A stretch of 64,000 nucleotides of DNA, from assembly GCF_036324505.1 (NCBI RefSeq), contig NC_086370.1, positions 15,278,600 through 15,342,599 of the forward strand. Direction: 5' to 3'. Source of the stretch: Eleginops maclovinus. Lineage: Eukaryota; Chordata; Actinopteri; Perciformes; Eleginopidae. A program made the position numbers and the translations under genes. The notes beneath the pieces are model-generated. The model worked only from the letters and a program-made list of their open reading frames with translations. It was not told where the DNA came from and ran no database searches. Each line of letters opens with the position of its first letter. Position 1 is the first letter of the stretch. Positions 48,870 through 62,324 of the stretch are shown here, in pieces.

Positions 48870-51589
48870 AACACTGAGCAATGGCACCGCCCGGGGAACA
48901 TCTGCCTCGCACACAAACACATGCGCATGTATGTGACCGACAGACAGACAAAGATACTGTACACACATGCACATCTAGCAGGGATCAGCCAAAGCGATAA
49001 GCACACGGACGTCAGAGCACAGAAAGCGACAGGTTTAACACAGATACACACGCGCCGTCCGTCAGCAATATGACAAGTAATGCTCAGTGAAATAAAGAGA
49101 AACACTGCCAGCCGACAGAACAGAGCTGCAGAATGTGACAGCGCACGACTGCAGACACATGAAAGTATAGGAAGACAAGTTTCTCTGCTGCTGTCTCACT
49201 GTATTCAGCCAGCCTGTTATCCATAGACTCTGTTTTATCTCTTCTTTTTTTTCTCCTTCTCTCGCTTAGCTCATACAACAGTTGATCAAACAACTGTGCA
49301 ATTGAGGCACAATTTGGCCAGACAGGCAGCCAGGATGAGTAATGCAGAGCTCCTCTGATTTAATTTGTTTAGAAAGCCTATCATCGCTGCAAACATGTTA
49401 CAGACTGTTGCAGTTTACAGAGGACTATTTTTCCCTGCAGCTTTAATTGGATGCATTTTTAATGTTAGCACCACATAGTGTGACCACTGTTGACACTGAA
49501 CACTGTGGCTGTTGTGAGGCAACGGAGTTCAGAGTGAGTATAGAGGAAGGGTTGTGTGTGAGTACTTGTGTGTGTGTTTGTCTGATGGTGTAATAGTTGG
49601 GTGGATTCCTCCAGTGTGTCGTGTCTACACCGAAGGTGAAATTTATAGTCCTGTGTTAAAGGGTTATGACCCAGTTATAGAGTCTAACTGTTGCACCTCC
49701 TCAGATTTGTAACTACACTTTTGGGTACTAATCAGTAATGAGAGCCCCCCAAACGTCGCTCTGTATAACAAAGTGAGTAAAATAATGAAAAACTTTGGGG
49801 AATATTATTCATTTGCAACCTTGCATTAGGAGACATGACCATGTTACAAAATGTCTGCTGCTGTAGGGGTGCAATCAATTAATGAAATCTGATGCCAAAC
49901 TTGTTCAAAAACAACCTATGTTTAAACAGATGGTCATTTTTACACTCAAAAACTGAAAAATATGGTCTCCAGAGTAGATACATTGTAAATTGTCAGCCGT
50001 GATAAAATACTGAGGACCACTAAGGTTAAGACAACCACACAATAACGCCTCTCATCAACTTTCTTGCCACTCATATTGAATTTAGCAGTTCAATCGCACA
50101 ACTTTCCAATGCAAAAATCTGTGCAAATTAGTGACGCAGTGGAAGAGTTGTAGGCTCTTTTGGTGTGTTGTCTACGCCTCGTGCTGGATATGCTGAGGGA
50201 TATGCTCAGTCCAATGGAATTATCATCCCATTCCCAGTCTTGTTTTTTAAATTCTGGACTCTTCTTTCATCCTTTTCGATCTCTTTCTTCTCCTGATTAA
50301 TTTCTTTCTGAGGTAAACTTTTCCATGTGATGGACAGAGGGCAGTGGACTTTCTCTGACTGTCTTTCTGTGTATGTCGACATACCGTATGTTGGGTGAAA
50401 CATAAAAGCAAGACAGAATAAGAGACAACACGAGTCTAATCGAGACTCCTATTCTCTAAGAAGTCTCACCTTCGGGTGCTTCAGCTAAGGAAACTGTGAT
50501 GAAATTCAAAAGACAGGAATGTGTATTTTTATCCTTGCTGCTCATATTCATTGTGGTTATCGTCTTATGTCTTCTTCACATACCCAAGCTGGCCTTTTTT
50601 GGATTGTGTGAGGCATTTCACAAACAAGCAGAGGTATAAAGTGGTGAGAGTGGGAGGATGAGAGAGAACATTGTCTTCTCTTTTCCAGCTCAGGGACAGA
50701 GCAGAACAGGTTGTGTGAGGATACTTGCTATCCTTAACAACGTCTAACACCGCCTCAGGGCCACATCTACTTCTCTGATGCAGCTGAGTGTTGTGTTGTT
50801 AAAAGGTGCCTGAAAATTTGCAACACATTCCTCAGCGTCAGATGACATTCTTGCTACACTATAATTACCAGCGTAACACTTTTACTCTGTCATGTTTAGA
50901 CTTAATTATTGGCATAACTTAGATTTATGTCTTATTTAAAGGTTTTTCTTCCATAGATTTACATGACTTTTGTTCCTTTGACACAGTCATGACTCTTGAA
51001 ATCACTTAAGTGATATACTCACATGGAATTAGTGTGCAACCAAAGTAGATCAGGACAGAAGTGTTCTTGCTTTGTGTCATTGTATACAACATTGGTCATA
51101 TATTTTGCTATTTGGTCACAGTATTATCTATAATAGAAGGTAAAATATGTAAGGAGTTCAAGTTACTGCTGGGATTTAAGAAGAAGTGAGATGGGGCAAG
51201 AAACAGGAGCGACTGGTTGATCATACAGATTGTAAACAAACCCCCAGGCTGACCTAACTTTTGAAAGAGAAAGAAAAGTTCTAAAAGATAAATCATTTCC
51301 TAAACTGTCATGTTAAACTTCGACTTGTGCAGTGACAGATTATTACTAATATTTATGTTGCACTGCCCTGCCTGACATAGTGATTTCCTCATGTTCCCAC
51401 ACCTCAGCAATCATTTAAGTGAACACAGGGTTATCAAAACCAATAGAAATGTTGGCCAAACCTATAATAAGACCCAAGTTGCAATAAACCTGAATTTTCC
51501 CTGTAATTATCTCCAAATGTTGATGTAATCTGAAATGACATCAGTAGTCCACCATCTTTTTGTGCCACTCGGTCCATAATGTTATCCAT

Positions 51590-51850
51590 CACTGGGTCTC
51601 TCTGTCTGCCGTCGTCAATTACCCAGAGGAAAACAACATTAGAGGCCTGAATGGGACACGGAGCCGTGGCAGGCCTGACATGGCTGTGTTATATGATTAC
51701 ACAACCTGTTGGCTGTCCGCCTGTCAAGTGTCTCCCGGCCCTGATGAATGGCTGTAATATGCCACGCATCACAACACGGCACGCCACACACTCATTAATG
51801 GCTTCTCATAATGCCGGCGACGTTCCTCCAATGCCGCTGCAGCATTCACG
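51590..51850. other. Candidate conserved non-coding block
   Basis: Repeat-free, GC-balanced sequence with GTCAATTACC near 51614, TGATTACAC near 51694 and CTCATTAATGG at 51791-51801, ending just before a GA tract. Open frames on the plus strand here have no domains. Enhancer-like by texture only. Confidence 0.22.
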
Positions 51851-51882
51851 GAGAGAGGGAGGGAGAGAGAGATAGAGAGAGG
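51850..51882. repeat. (GA)n purine tract
   Basis: GGAGAGAGGGAGGGAGAGAG followed by AGATAGAGAGAGG, about 33 bp. Confidence 0.88.
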
Positions 51883-53830
51883 TGGTAGTTGTGGAGTGAA
51901 TGTGAGAAATGGCGGTTATGAATACTCCAACCTTGTTTCAGTGTTGCCATTCAAGCCAGTAAACAAAAGAAACATGGTGTCCTCATTTGAATAATTTCAC
52001 AAATGGTGTGGCAAGACGCCAGCCTCGCACTCACACGTAACTCTTGCTGAATGAATGGAGGATGACAGGAATAGGATAGGAACACAAAGCAAAGGGAGAT
52101 GTAAGAATTATTATCTTTCAAAAGTGTGCCACATATGTTTCTCAATTAGATACATACTCGTCCATCTGTGTCCTATTTGCATAGATTATCAGAAATGTGT
52201 GCAATGCGGCATGCATGGCACCGTGTGGGAACATTACAATGGGGATGTTTGAAGAAAGTAGATTGAATCGGTAGTCTGTCGGATGCCATCTGAAGCTTAG
52301 CTGATTGCTCTTTCTCTCAGTGAATTAGGAGACACGCTACCAGAGATCCTCCAAACTACTTGACTCACAGCTATAACAAACAGATTTGATTCACATAGTG
52401 ACACTGCTCTCTTCAAACTGAGCGGGAGAAAATACTTTTGAAAGAGCTGTTTTCTAAGGAGTCTGTGGGTGAGACACTGTGTAAAAGTAGCTTTGTGGCA
52501 ACAACATAAAGTCACTTTTCACAAACGGGCCACAGAGAGGTTATCTAACACCAACATGACCCTAAGCCACATAAGTTGGTGGTATTTATGGCTCTTTCAG
52601 ACTTTTAGTGCGTAATGCCTACTGGGAAGCAACAGCCACATTGAAGGAGCCCCATTCTTTCCTTCAAGTTGAAACGACTGTGCTCAATATACTGCGCCTC
52701 AGCTTGCTTTTGTCATATGCGTTGTTTCACATACAATTTCATAGGTAGAGACAAAGATGTCAGAAGTTTTTTAATTCCACCTTGCTCAAATGTGGCGTGC
52801 ACCTGCAGTGTGTGTTTACGAGAGAGGAAGTGACAGTCTGTTATGTATATTATCTGTGTGTGAGTGTATGTGTTCTCTCTCACAGCTTGAGTTTCTCAGT
52901 TTGAAATGCAACACCTGCAGATGTGACTTGCAGCCCCGAGCTCCTCTCCCATTCAGAAGGGACCATTGAAACAAAGCAATTAAAGTAGCTCTCTACGTGA
53001 AGCAATGATGTGTTCAAGTGATTTTCCATTGTTTTTACTTTAGAATCTTTAAATTTACCAGCCAAAAGATTTGCTGCAGGAATGGGGAACATTAGCTGCT
53101 TTGTCATACTCATCCTCTGTTTAAACATAGAGGTCAGAGGTCACCGACAACCTGTTGACACAGGGCAGATTTATGCAACATGCGCACACATACATTGAAC
53201 ATGGCACAGCGACTTGTAGCAGTGGTTGCTGCTGATCTTTGGGTCCTTCCAGCTCCAGATACCAGAGCCTGAGTTATTCTCCACTCCGCTCCCTGACCCT
53301 CCTAATTGAGAACGGCTGTAGGCTGAGAAAGAGAGAGCTAAAGACAGAGAGAGGGAGAGCAAATTCTTGTGTGGAAGAAAGAAAGAAAGAACAACTAAAT
53401 GAAAAGGGCAAAGAGCTGAACCTGTGTAGGCCAACACTGATCAAGTGCAGGATGGCTGTGGGCTCAACAGTTGGCCTTTAATAAAAGCTGAACCTCCTCC
53501 TATCTGGACACATGCCAAGCAGAACCATGCACCTAAATGTAGTTGTAGCTTTTCGATGCAGTATTTGATAGCTGTAAGAAATAAAATATGAGAGAAACAC
53601 TGTCTAGAGTTCAGAGAGCATTGCATAAAGGAAAATCCAACCAGAGGCTCGAGAAGAGGAGTGGTAAGCTCTGTGACAGCTGCATGCATCTTGTAGTGGG
53701 TGACGGTCTGTCCGTCTGTCAGAGCAGATATTTCTGTCTGTTTAGTGCTGCCTTACTGGCTGCCAGAGACACTCCTCATGTCATCGCTGGGTGCCTGCTG
53801 TCACTGGCTAAAAAGGAGAGAGGGAGTAGA

Positions 53831-53832
53831 GT

Positions 53833-53903
<71 letters not shown>

Positions 53904-53904
53904 T
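53831..53904 (+). repeat. Compound (GT)n-(GA)n microsatellite
   Basis: GTGTGTGTTT, then about 26 perfect GT units (53841-53893), passing directly into (GA)n to about 53904 with GTGACAGAGAG beyond. Confidence 0.95.
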
Positions 53905-54380
53905 GACAGAGAGAAACTCGAGCAGCTGTCTTGAAAGCTCCTCTACTGTCAGTACAACTCAAATCTGCCTTCCCCTGATATCTTCCTGGTAAGACAGTGG
54001 TTCAGTCAGTTGTTTGGGCGGAACAAAAGTCACCTTTCCGCTGCTAAAGAAACTGGAAACAATTGTTTGTGGCACAGCTTATCTCTTAAGCTCATAGCAC
54101 ATAGGTACACATCTGCGGGCATAGTTCAAGCTAACTTTCAGAAGTTTTCCAACGTTTTTTGATGGTCTTAATAAGTGTTAACATTTGAAATCATGTCATC
54201 TTAAAGTAACTCTTCGATCCAACATGCATACTTTTAATTGGGAAAATATCTGCCTACTAATTATCTGATCATTAAATGTACCTCCTGACACAGATATATG
54301 TACTTCAATCCAAGGTACCTTACAGTTTAACTCATTATCAGTGTATAAAGTAATCTCTGGAACTAGTTAAGATCTATTAT

Positions 54381-54398
54381 AATATATATATATATATA
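54381..54398. repeat. (AT)n short dinucleotide tract
   Basis: About nine AT units, flanked by TATTATA and GTATATGG, in AT-rich sequence. Confidence 0.85.
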
Positions 54399-55299
54399 GT
54401 ATATGGTTAAACTTGTAACATGAGTTTGAGGATTGCTGCCGTAGCGGCCATCTGCAACGATCCGCTCAAGGTCCGAATAAGTAAGCATAAATGGTGTTAA
54501 ATGACCACTAAAGTTAAAGTTTTGTATTTCATTAACCCTATTATGATCTGAAGTAAAGCCCCTTTCAGTGGAGTTGGGGAAATGTTTTTACATTTTGAAG
54601 AACCAGAATGTAGACTTAGCGCAGTGTAAGCTGACTCGTATTATTTCCGAAAACTTGCAGCAGCTGCAATGAAAAGATATGGTGCTAGTCAGTCAGTTTT
54701 GTGTAGGAGGTACAATTTACATGAAATATTAAATAAAAATAGCAGGCTGTTTTAAAATTTCCTGGGTCAACTGAATGTGAGTGTGGGTGGCAAAGTGAGA
54801 CAGAGCTGAAATTCACCGTGTGCAGCGTTTCTCTGTCGAAGTAGTTCTAAGAAATACCCTGGCTAGTCTGTCCAGTGTATTAAAGATATTTGATGTGGTA
54901 CAAGCTGTGAATTTGCAGAACAAAATAACAAATGACAACTGTTTTATGTGTATAAAAGGTTTCTCTTAATACTAGTAATGGCTTCTATCGTTTTACACAC
55001 TAAAGGGAAATAATTGACATGAAGCACACAGATGATCTCAGTGCCTGCAATTTCATTCCTGGAACAATAAACCAATCTGCTGAAAACATCATTTATTCCT
55101 CACAAATCATGGGTTTCTGTTTCTTACTAATATGCCGTATTTTAGCCTTAAGTGCTGGCCATCGACTGTTTGATTGCAATCATCTGTTGTTGGAGTGCTG
55201 TCGTTTGATTACAAACACGTGTGTTTCGCCAACCAAGATGGTGTGGAGTGAGGTAATGGAATAGTAAGAAAATGTAAAATCCTTAGTAAGGTACTGGGC

Positions 55300-55455
55300 T
55301 GAACAATGGCTCAGTGGTTATAATGAAGGATAAGGGTCTGAACAAACGATGGGGTTTACACCGAAAACTGTGACGTTTTTTCACTCTCTGGGTTTTTCCT
55401 CGGTTTTTTCTGCTTTGCATGTGGCTTAGTTAAACTGGGGAATTGCTTAAAGGCT
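55300..55455 (+). mobile_element. Probable highly degenerate tRNA-derived SINE
   Basis: TGGCTCAGTGG at 55307-55317 is a perfect polymerase III A-box-like string, continuing GTTA as in fish SINE heads. A decayed B-box-like GGGTCTGAACAAAC follows near 55335. Downstream, CTCTGGGTTTTTCCTCGG, then TTTGCATGTGGCTTAG and AAACTGGGGAATTGC echo the body order of a common teleost SINE (GTGGGTTTCCTCCGGG ... CATGCAGGTTAGGTTAATTGG ... AAATTGCC). The order is right but identity is low, so this is a recognised-pattern call only. Confidence 0.4.
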
Positions 55456-55882
55456 GAAATTTGTGCATCCCGGAAAGCTATAAGTAGGTATCTAAAATAC
55501 AGGGATAGGTAGCAAGGTGTCACAGTTAAAGAATCACTAAAAGTTTCTCAGATATCTCAACTTCTCTTGAAACTGTTTATTGGATCTCTCAACACGATAC
55601 TAGGATGAATCTAGGAAGCAGGGTCACCTAATTCCTCAAATGTAATTCCCAGGCTGGAAAATCCCAGATTTGAGCAGCGGTTTGGGCTTTCAAAGTGAGG
55701 TTGCCTATAATTTTGCGGCAGCCTCGACAACATAAGTCCAACTTTAGATTGTGTTAGCTTTCTCTGGCTTGTCCGGTGCCCTGACAGCCCTGTAACCACA
55801 CACCGGTGTTTATGTTCTTTAGGTTAACACGGTTATCTCTGTACGTAACCTGAGCCCTCAACCTACATGGGCACTTGGCATA

Positions 55883-55913
55883 CGTGTGTGTGTGTGGTTG
55901 CGTGTGTGTGTGT
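55883..55913 (+). repeat. Imperfect (GT)n microsatellite
   Basis: Two short GT runs separated by GGTTGC, about 31 bp in total. Confidence 0.88.
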
Positions 55914-57339
55914 GATCGTGCAGCTGCAGGACTCGTCTCTTTTCCCCGCGTCTTTCTCCAGAAAGAGCTGCAGGGACTTGCCAGTATTTTCATTCCCTCT
56001 GGAGGCATTTCCGCACACTAACAAAGCCTGGCCTGCGTGATGAAACGGAGAGGAAGCAGCTTTTGTGAAGGGAGCAGCCGATTTCGGTTTGTGTGTGAGT
56101 GTGTGTGCACTGCTAACCCTGGATAACAGTTAGTTACATGCAAATTTACTTTTGAGCTTGCAATTCAGGTTGCTCCAGGCTGTTGTTTGCAGACAAGCCT
56201 ACTGTAGCACTAGAACAGGTCTACTCTGTACCATGTTCAAAAGACAATGTTGCCTCTTGTTTGACTCTAATTAACTGACATAATACCTAGCTTGTTGGAT
56301 TTGTTGGTGTTTTTTACAGGGCTTGTTAACCACTGGCCTTTCACAGGCTTCACTTCCTCTGTAGTAATTTGCCAACAGGAAATGTGTGCTGTAGTCCAGG
56401 TCACAACCTCTCCAGGGTGTCTGGCTCATGGAAGGGACTGAACCAACCATAAAAAAACTTTCTTTCCAATAGCCTTTTTACACATCTTAACTAAAGTAAA
56501 ATACTGAAGTCTGCAATAAATTACTTACTGATTTAAATATGACACTTTCATGTCCAGTACTGCTGTTTTTTTGGGTTCAGAGTATCCATTTTTCTCTTGC
56601 TGCCGGATACAATTTGATAAGTTGCTGTGTTCCAGAAATAACTCCTAGGTTTTGGCAAGAGCTGAGGTCGAGGCTCACACGCAACATTTTTGCTGTCTCA
56701 CTTGAGGTCATGAAACAGCTACTGAAAAATCACAAATGTTTTTCTTTTTTACTTAAATGGGAGCAAAAGCAACTGCAGGGTCTGGAAACCACAATGTTGC
56801 CAATGCTGAGATTTTCTTAGGGGTTTTCTAAAGAGTCAGTGTCCTGTGGGTGGTTAGCCGGGGCCCTGTGACACACGCTCATGCCCATAAACAGGGATTT
56901 GGCTCTCTGGAGAAAATAACCTTGATAATTACTGGGTGCATATGGACCTGCCCATAGCAGGAGGGGGGGGAGGAGGAGGAGACAGGGGTTGACTGAGAAG
57001 GAGAAAGAGAGGCAGAGAGCCACATCCGCTGGTGCATTCCTCTATGCTGTGTCATACTGGTGCCGAGTTTCCCCTCAGTTTGCACGGAGATTTCCACCAG
57101 GCGTAGGGTGCAAAGGGCTCCTGATGCAACGCTCAGGGCTGTGGACACTGATGTTTAAAGTTTAACAATGCAACAATCCGCACATTCATCGATTCCCCAC
57201 AGTAACAAAGAAACACCCAAAATGTTTGAAGAGTAAACATAAGAGGGACATGCTAGACAATGGCCAACAATTGGAGACATGTGGAGTGACCTAACTGTTG
57301 ATGCGCTCATAGATTTAAACTTGACTCTCCCACTCTTTT

Positions 57340-57560
57340 TCTGCCTGCATCACATGGCCGCTCTATTCTGGCTGAATTGGCATCATTACAGCAGTCAGAG
57401 CTGAATGTCTGTGGTTGGCTCGCCGCCCGTCTGCTCGCCTGTCATTCAGCTGGTTAAAGAGGCCTTGTTGAACCGCTGCACTGTGCCCGGCTACTACAGG
57501 GCCATTCATGCCTGTAACGGCAGGAACAGCCAAGTGCTGTCATCAGTTAGCTAGCACATA
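57340..57560. other. Candidate conserved non-coding block
   Basis: A repeat-free, GC-balanced stretch (GGCATCATTACAGCAGTCAG, GCTGGTTAAAGAGGCC, GGGCCATTCATGCC, GTCATCAGTTAGCTAGC). There are no splice borders and no useful open frame. It resembles conserved enhancer sequence by texture; untested. Confidence 0.2.
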
Positions 57561-59679
57561 CCAATTTACTACTGGAGATGACATGGGCATTTTGCTTGGT
57601 CAACACAATCCGCCCAGAGCAACCTCTTAACCCGTTCTTTTGAAAAGTTTGCATTTCAGAGAATGAGAAGCTCTCTTACAGAGTCTTTAGACAAACACAG
57701 CGATCAAGCCTCAAAATGTTCCGTCTCTGTTACATGAACGCCGCCTACGTCGAGTGTAAAGTGAAGTAGACGGATCCGTTCCCCAAGGAATCATACAACA
57801 ACAGCACAAAACAACAAAACAAACCCTTTGTTGCTCCTCCAATGCTGGAAATCTCAAACAGATATACAGTTTGTCACTCCGAGGGAGAGTTTTTCTTCCC
57901 TTTGCTTGTCAGACGCTCTGTGTGCCGTTGGCTAATAGCAGCTCCTCCTGTCACAGATGACCTGTGCCTTATTGAAACGTTCTTCGTCCTTTTTTCAGTC
58001 CCAGTGTGACACACAGAATGAGGACATGCATGAGAGCCATGATTTCATCCTGCGCTCTCCCTCCTTTTCTCCAACTCTTTTTTTCCTCTTCCCCTCTGTC
58101 ATCCCGTACTCCTCCTTTCTTTTCTTTTCTCTTGTACGTTTTGCCCCCCCCCTGCTCTGTGTCGGCAGTCCTAACATCTTCCTGCTATGATTAGCAATAG
58201 TGTTTTTTCCCTAGCCAGTGTAATGTCTAGAGCCTCCTGTGTCCTTGGAACGCAGCCTAATAAGCTCAGACACACACTGCCGTCTCTGCGCTCCACGGGC
58301 CTAGTCTCCAGTGTCACCCAGCACACACTGAGGTAAACAAAGACTGCCACACACACGTACGCACACACTACCCTAGTGTGCTAATAGACCTGCATACCAG
58401 CCCGCTGAGGAGGACGTTGGCGCTAGCTTGCTAACGTTGACCTTCCGTGTGCCAATCACAACAAATCTGCTCCTTGATTTGAATATAGGGAGGAGAACAG
58501 TGTAAATTGAAAGCAGAAATCCCCCTGGTGTGAGACAAGATGAGCTTCTGAATAAATTATTCAGATGGCAGCCTCTTTCCTGCATGATTCTCGCCTTCTG
58601 CTACGTTTAATGGCATCTGTGATGATGCCCATTGGAGATTAATCCAGATGTAAGACGTTTTCTGTGTGTTTGTGCGTGTGTGCTTACATGTGTTTGTGTG
58701 TTTCTGTATCTGTGTGTGTGTGGCCTGCTCACCCTTCTTCTCATGCATCCCGTTGTGTCGTATGATGGGGAAACAAAGCCTCAACAGGGGAATTTATGTG
58801 TTCTCTGGAGAAGGCTGTAAATAAACAACTAGTGAATCAATGCCTCCATTTGTTTTTCTCTGATAATTCTGCCTGTGTCGTGAGACGGTGTGACAGAGAT
58901 TTGCAAGCCGGGGGTAGCTCTCAGCAGATGTAATTCCTCTCAGTGAGAGTGAGAAAACACACCACACCAGCCTCATGTTTTCATTACCAGGCATCAGTAA
59001 ATTATTGTGTGCTTCTTTATTTCAGTTACTGCAGCTCATTTAGCACCATGAGGTAGGGTTTGTATGAGTGGAAAATAATACCTACATTAGTTATTGTGCG
59101 TAAGAGCTACTCAGTCAACTAAAGACACAGCAGCATATAAATCACCAGTTGCAATTGAATAGGAAACCCCACAGCAGGTCCTTTAGGTGAATGTGTTTCA
59201 GTGTATGCAAGTGGCATTGAGTGACTGCTAAAAGATGACCTTCCCTGACACAAGCGCGTACAAATGACTGAATGTGAAATATTCTGTATTTCTGAATTCA
59301 CTGTTTGCAAAAGCATGTCTGCATTATAATAAAAGGGTTGTTTTTGTAAGCCATTTTTGGTTATTTAGGACAATAAATTCCTGAAATGCTTTTAAAGGCT
59401 GTGCTCAGCCAAATCACAATAAACCCTTTTTTGCTTCTGGCCCTGCACGTATTAGTTTTAGTTTTAGCTGGCTGGTTTTCATCATTTCTTTTTCTGACCC
59501 TTCTGCGTCAACTTCAGTTGTGTTTCTGTTTCTCGGGATCACACATAGAACATTAATTTTTTTGTGAACACCAAAAATACAAAATGTCTCGATCGTTCTT
59601 TTATGGCTAAGTGCCACTTTTAGATAAATGTGTTTTTTAAGGTAGGAGTGAACTGGCCCTTTAAACTGGAAGAATAAAC

Positions 59680-60560
59680 AGTTATTTTCCCTAATTGCGC
59701 TTCTGTGGGCTTCAGTAACAACAATGAGCAGAGCAAAGGTCCCAGAAAATATGAGGGGAGTTACTTGTATTAGCCACGGTTCGATGACTAATAGGAGCGC
59801 TAAATAATGGTGTGAGCAGAATGATCCCGCTTCTTTAGGAATAAAGGTAACCTCCCAGTGTGTAAACCTTGATTAGGAGCAATCATTCAGCTAATGCTGC
59901 TGTTGGTAATGCCAACATGACTACACACAAGAGCCTCTAATGAGCGCTGGTATACCATGGTTTCTTTGTGCTCAAGTACCCTTCTCTGTATCCCATATCC
60001 AAGTGTGAAATTACAATATCAGATCATATTTAGTTAATTAAACTCATATGACTAATTTAATTTGACTCAAATATGGGGGGAAATGAATAAATCATGGAGG
60101 CGTATTTAGCTTGCTAGTGCTGGTGTTAACAGTAATTAAATGTGGGGCAATCTGTAGCCTGTGAAGATAGCTCTTGTCCGCCTACTGTACGAGTACACAT
60201 GTGGAATACATTTAAGCCAGACGGTTTTGGGAAGCACTCTAGCAGAATATTAATGAAATGGAGTGGGAGTTTCAAACACAGAAATAAGTGCGTTAAAGAT
60301 GCAGTCCTGTAAAGTAAGCCAGTGAATTAATAGTCGGCGAATGGTCGTCCCATTAGGAAATCTGAACATCATAGCTCGAGAAGAGCGAGAAGTAGGAAAG
60401 AAATATTCCTCCATGATTAGAGCCTAGAGAGTTCAAAGACGGCTGCTTCTGCTGCTCGGTGGGCGCAAAATACTCATGAGGAAGGCGAGCAATCAACTTG
60501 TATTTGTCATTTAAGTATTTCATGTTTCATATTTGGCGGGGATTAGAGATGCACATTCTC
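59680..60560. other. Candidate conserved non-coding block (long)
   Basis: Nearly 900 bases without simple repeats. Cores include CCCTAATTGCG near 59691, GACTAATAGG near 59786, CCTTGATTAGG and GCAATCATTCAGCTAATG near 59868-59896, GTTAATTAAAC near 60033 and ATTTGGCGGGGATTAG near 60533. Repeated TAAT cores spread over balanced sequence fit a developmental enhancer cluster. Inference only. Confidence 0.27.
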
Positions 60561-61411
60561 TCCAGCTCTGTCAGTCCTTGTTATGTGCTTCCAATCTGTC
60601 AGATGCACGACAGGGTGTTTTATTACATCTCGATAAATGATGCCACCTAAGTCTTGTTTTGTTATCACAAAAAAGCAGATTGTGTTTTGTCACACTCCCT
60701 GATGTGCGTCGCATTCTGTTTTGTTTCATTTTAGACTCGCTCTGTGATTGATGAGGATTAAGGAACAGATTTTGCCCATTAGGAAACACACAAACGTCCT
60801 CATCCACACTGGTAAGGATCCTGATTTATCACCTGTGTCTTCATCCGAGCAGTTTGGCATCAGCTCTTTTGGTGATGCAGATATGTATGAGTGTGGTTTT
60901 GCAAACAATAGGAGGATTCAGTTTGAATTTTATCTTTGCTTGTGTCATACTAGCTAATAAGCACCAAAAACATTTTGTCCTAGAACAAAACATGGGTGAT
61001 CATGCAATATCATAGGCATTTGATATTTTTTTAGTCAGAGGAGCAAAAGAACAAACAGATCTTTCAGTTTAAGGGCAACAAAAAACTCAAACTAAAATCA
61101 TCTGTGTAGAAAAATGTTAACTCTTAAACCGCAATACTGAAATTGATACTAAAATGTGTCTTATTCTCCAAAACCCTTCCAGATACCGATACCACACCAC
61201 ATACACATCAGAACATACTGACTTAATCGCCACGAGAGGTTTACTGCCATTGTTTTGAATGAAAGCATATGTTACGCAATGATTTATGTGATCAAGATTT
61301 TGTGGGTGATGATGTTTCCTCTCTGGTAGACAGCTGGTGCTTGTCAGGTAACAAGGCAGTGAGTCACAAGAGTCCAGACTACTAGTGAGGCCAAGTCATT
61401 CTGCGCTTTGC

Positions 61412-61424
61412 AAAAAAAAAAAAA
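61412..61424. repeat. A-homopolymer (about 13 A)
   Basis: A run in TTTGCAAAAAAAAAAAAAGCCC. There is no upstream SINE or LINE body, so it is taken as a simple repeat. Confidence 0.85.
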
Positions 61425-62105
61425 GCCCATTTGATGGATGTTTACACAACCACATTAGAGCATGTATTCCACAAAGGTGATACATTTCTGTCTCTTTTTC
61501 AAGCTGTCCCTAGGGTGTGAAACCTGAAGAGCGGTGTTGGACCAATGGCGAGTTACCATGTATGGCTATTGATCTGAATATATCAGTATCAGTCTGTGAG
61601 AGGATGAAAACTGGTAATCCCCGTATCCCCTTCCTCCAGTCATCTGCTTCCTTCTGCATAAGCTGCAGGACTCCCATTTGATGCAAAAACATGCATGAAT
61701 ACTGTGTTCAATTAGCCTTTGAACAGCATGAATATTATGTGTTCAGATATCCCTCAGACCGCATGAATATTAAGTGTTCATTTAAACCTTGCCTTAGAAG
61801 ACACACTCCATCAATCGTCATCACAGCGTCGAATAACCTTTGACTGGCGTGATGGGTGATGTACTTGGGATAAATGAGGATGTGAGGGAACATCAGACTA
61901 AAGGATGTCACATTATGGCCCCAACACATTTGAGAATAAGGAGACCGCATCCTTCTGCTTTTGTTTAGGAGGCTGCGCAAAATGTCGACAGCGTAGTTTG
62001 TGTACATGCAAAACGGCATCAAAGCGCTGGAAGGTGAATAATTTTTGGTGGCATCTGCACATTCTGCAATATGCTAATGAGCAAAGCTGCAAAAGCCAGA
62101 TTGCC

Positions 62106-62245
62106 AGGAGAGAGAAGAGGAGATGGAGAGAGGAAAAAGAGGGAGGGAGCGGAGTGGAAAAGAGAGAAACAGACGGAGGCTGGTGTAAATTATGGATGCA
62201 ACCTGCGATTTCCAAGAGGAAAAGAAAGGCAGAGAGAGAAACCTC
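62106..62245. repeat. Purine-rich low-complexity tract
   Basis: GA/GGA/GAAA-rich sequence over about 140 bp with few pyrimidines between 62106 and 62177. It causes Arg/Glu-rich artefacts in chance frames of up to 163 codons. Confidence 0.75.
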
Positions 62246-62321
62246 AAGTCATGCATATCAGATTACGCATTTACCACATTTTCTTATCATGGTCCGTGAG
62301 CAAACTCGTATACAATCTGGC

Positions 62322-62324
<3 letters not shown>

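Larger units (their letters stand above)
48001..53830. other. Non-coding stretch, no gene seen
   Basis: Contains a short TG array at 48837-48869, GA-rich low complexity at 51850-51882 and 53330-53395, and an overlapping pair of hairpins near 50432-50470. The repeat-free part at 51590-51850 (ATTAAT at 51794) may be regulatory. CTGTAGGGGTGCAATCAATT near 49862 resembles the end of a known repeat but is too short to call. Otherwise nothing recognisable. Confidence 0.55.
53905..62324. other. Non-coding stretch, no gene seen
   Basis: Contains a TA-dinucleotide patch at 54381-54398, the SINE-like remnant at 55300, TG tracts at 55883-55913 and 58655-58722, a poly-A run at 61412-61424, and purine-rich DNA at 62106-62240. 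The parts 57340-57560 and 59680-60560 are repeat-free and look regulatory. GTGAACTGGCCCTTTAA at 59648-59664 resembles the end of a common fish DNA-transposon remnant but stands alone. Short open frames are not recognisable. Confidence 0.55.
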
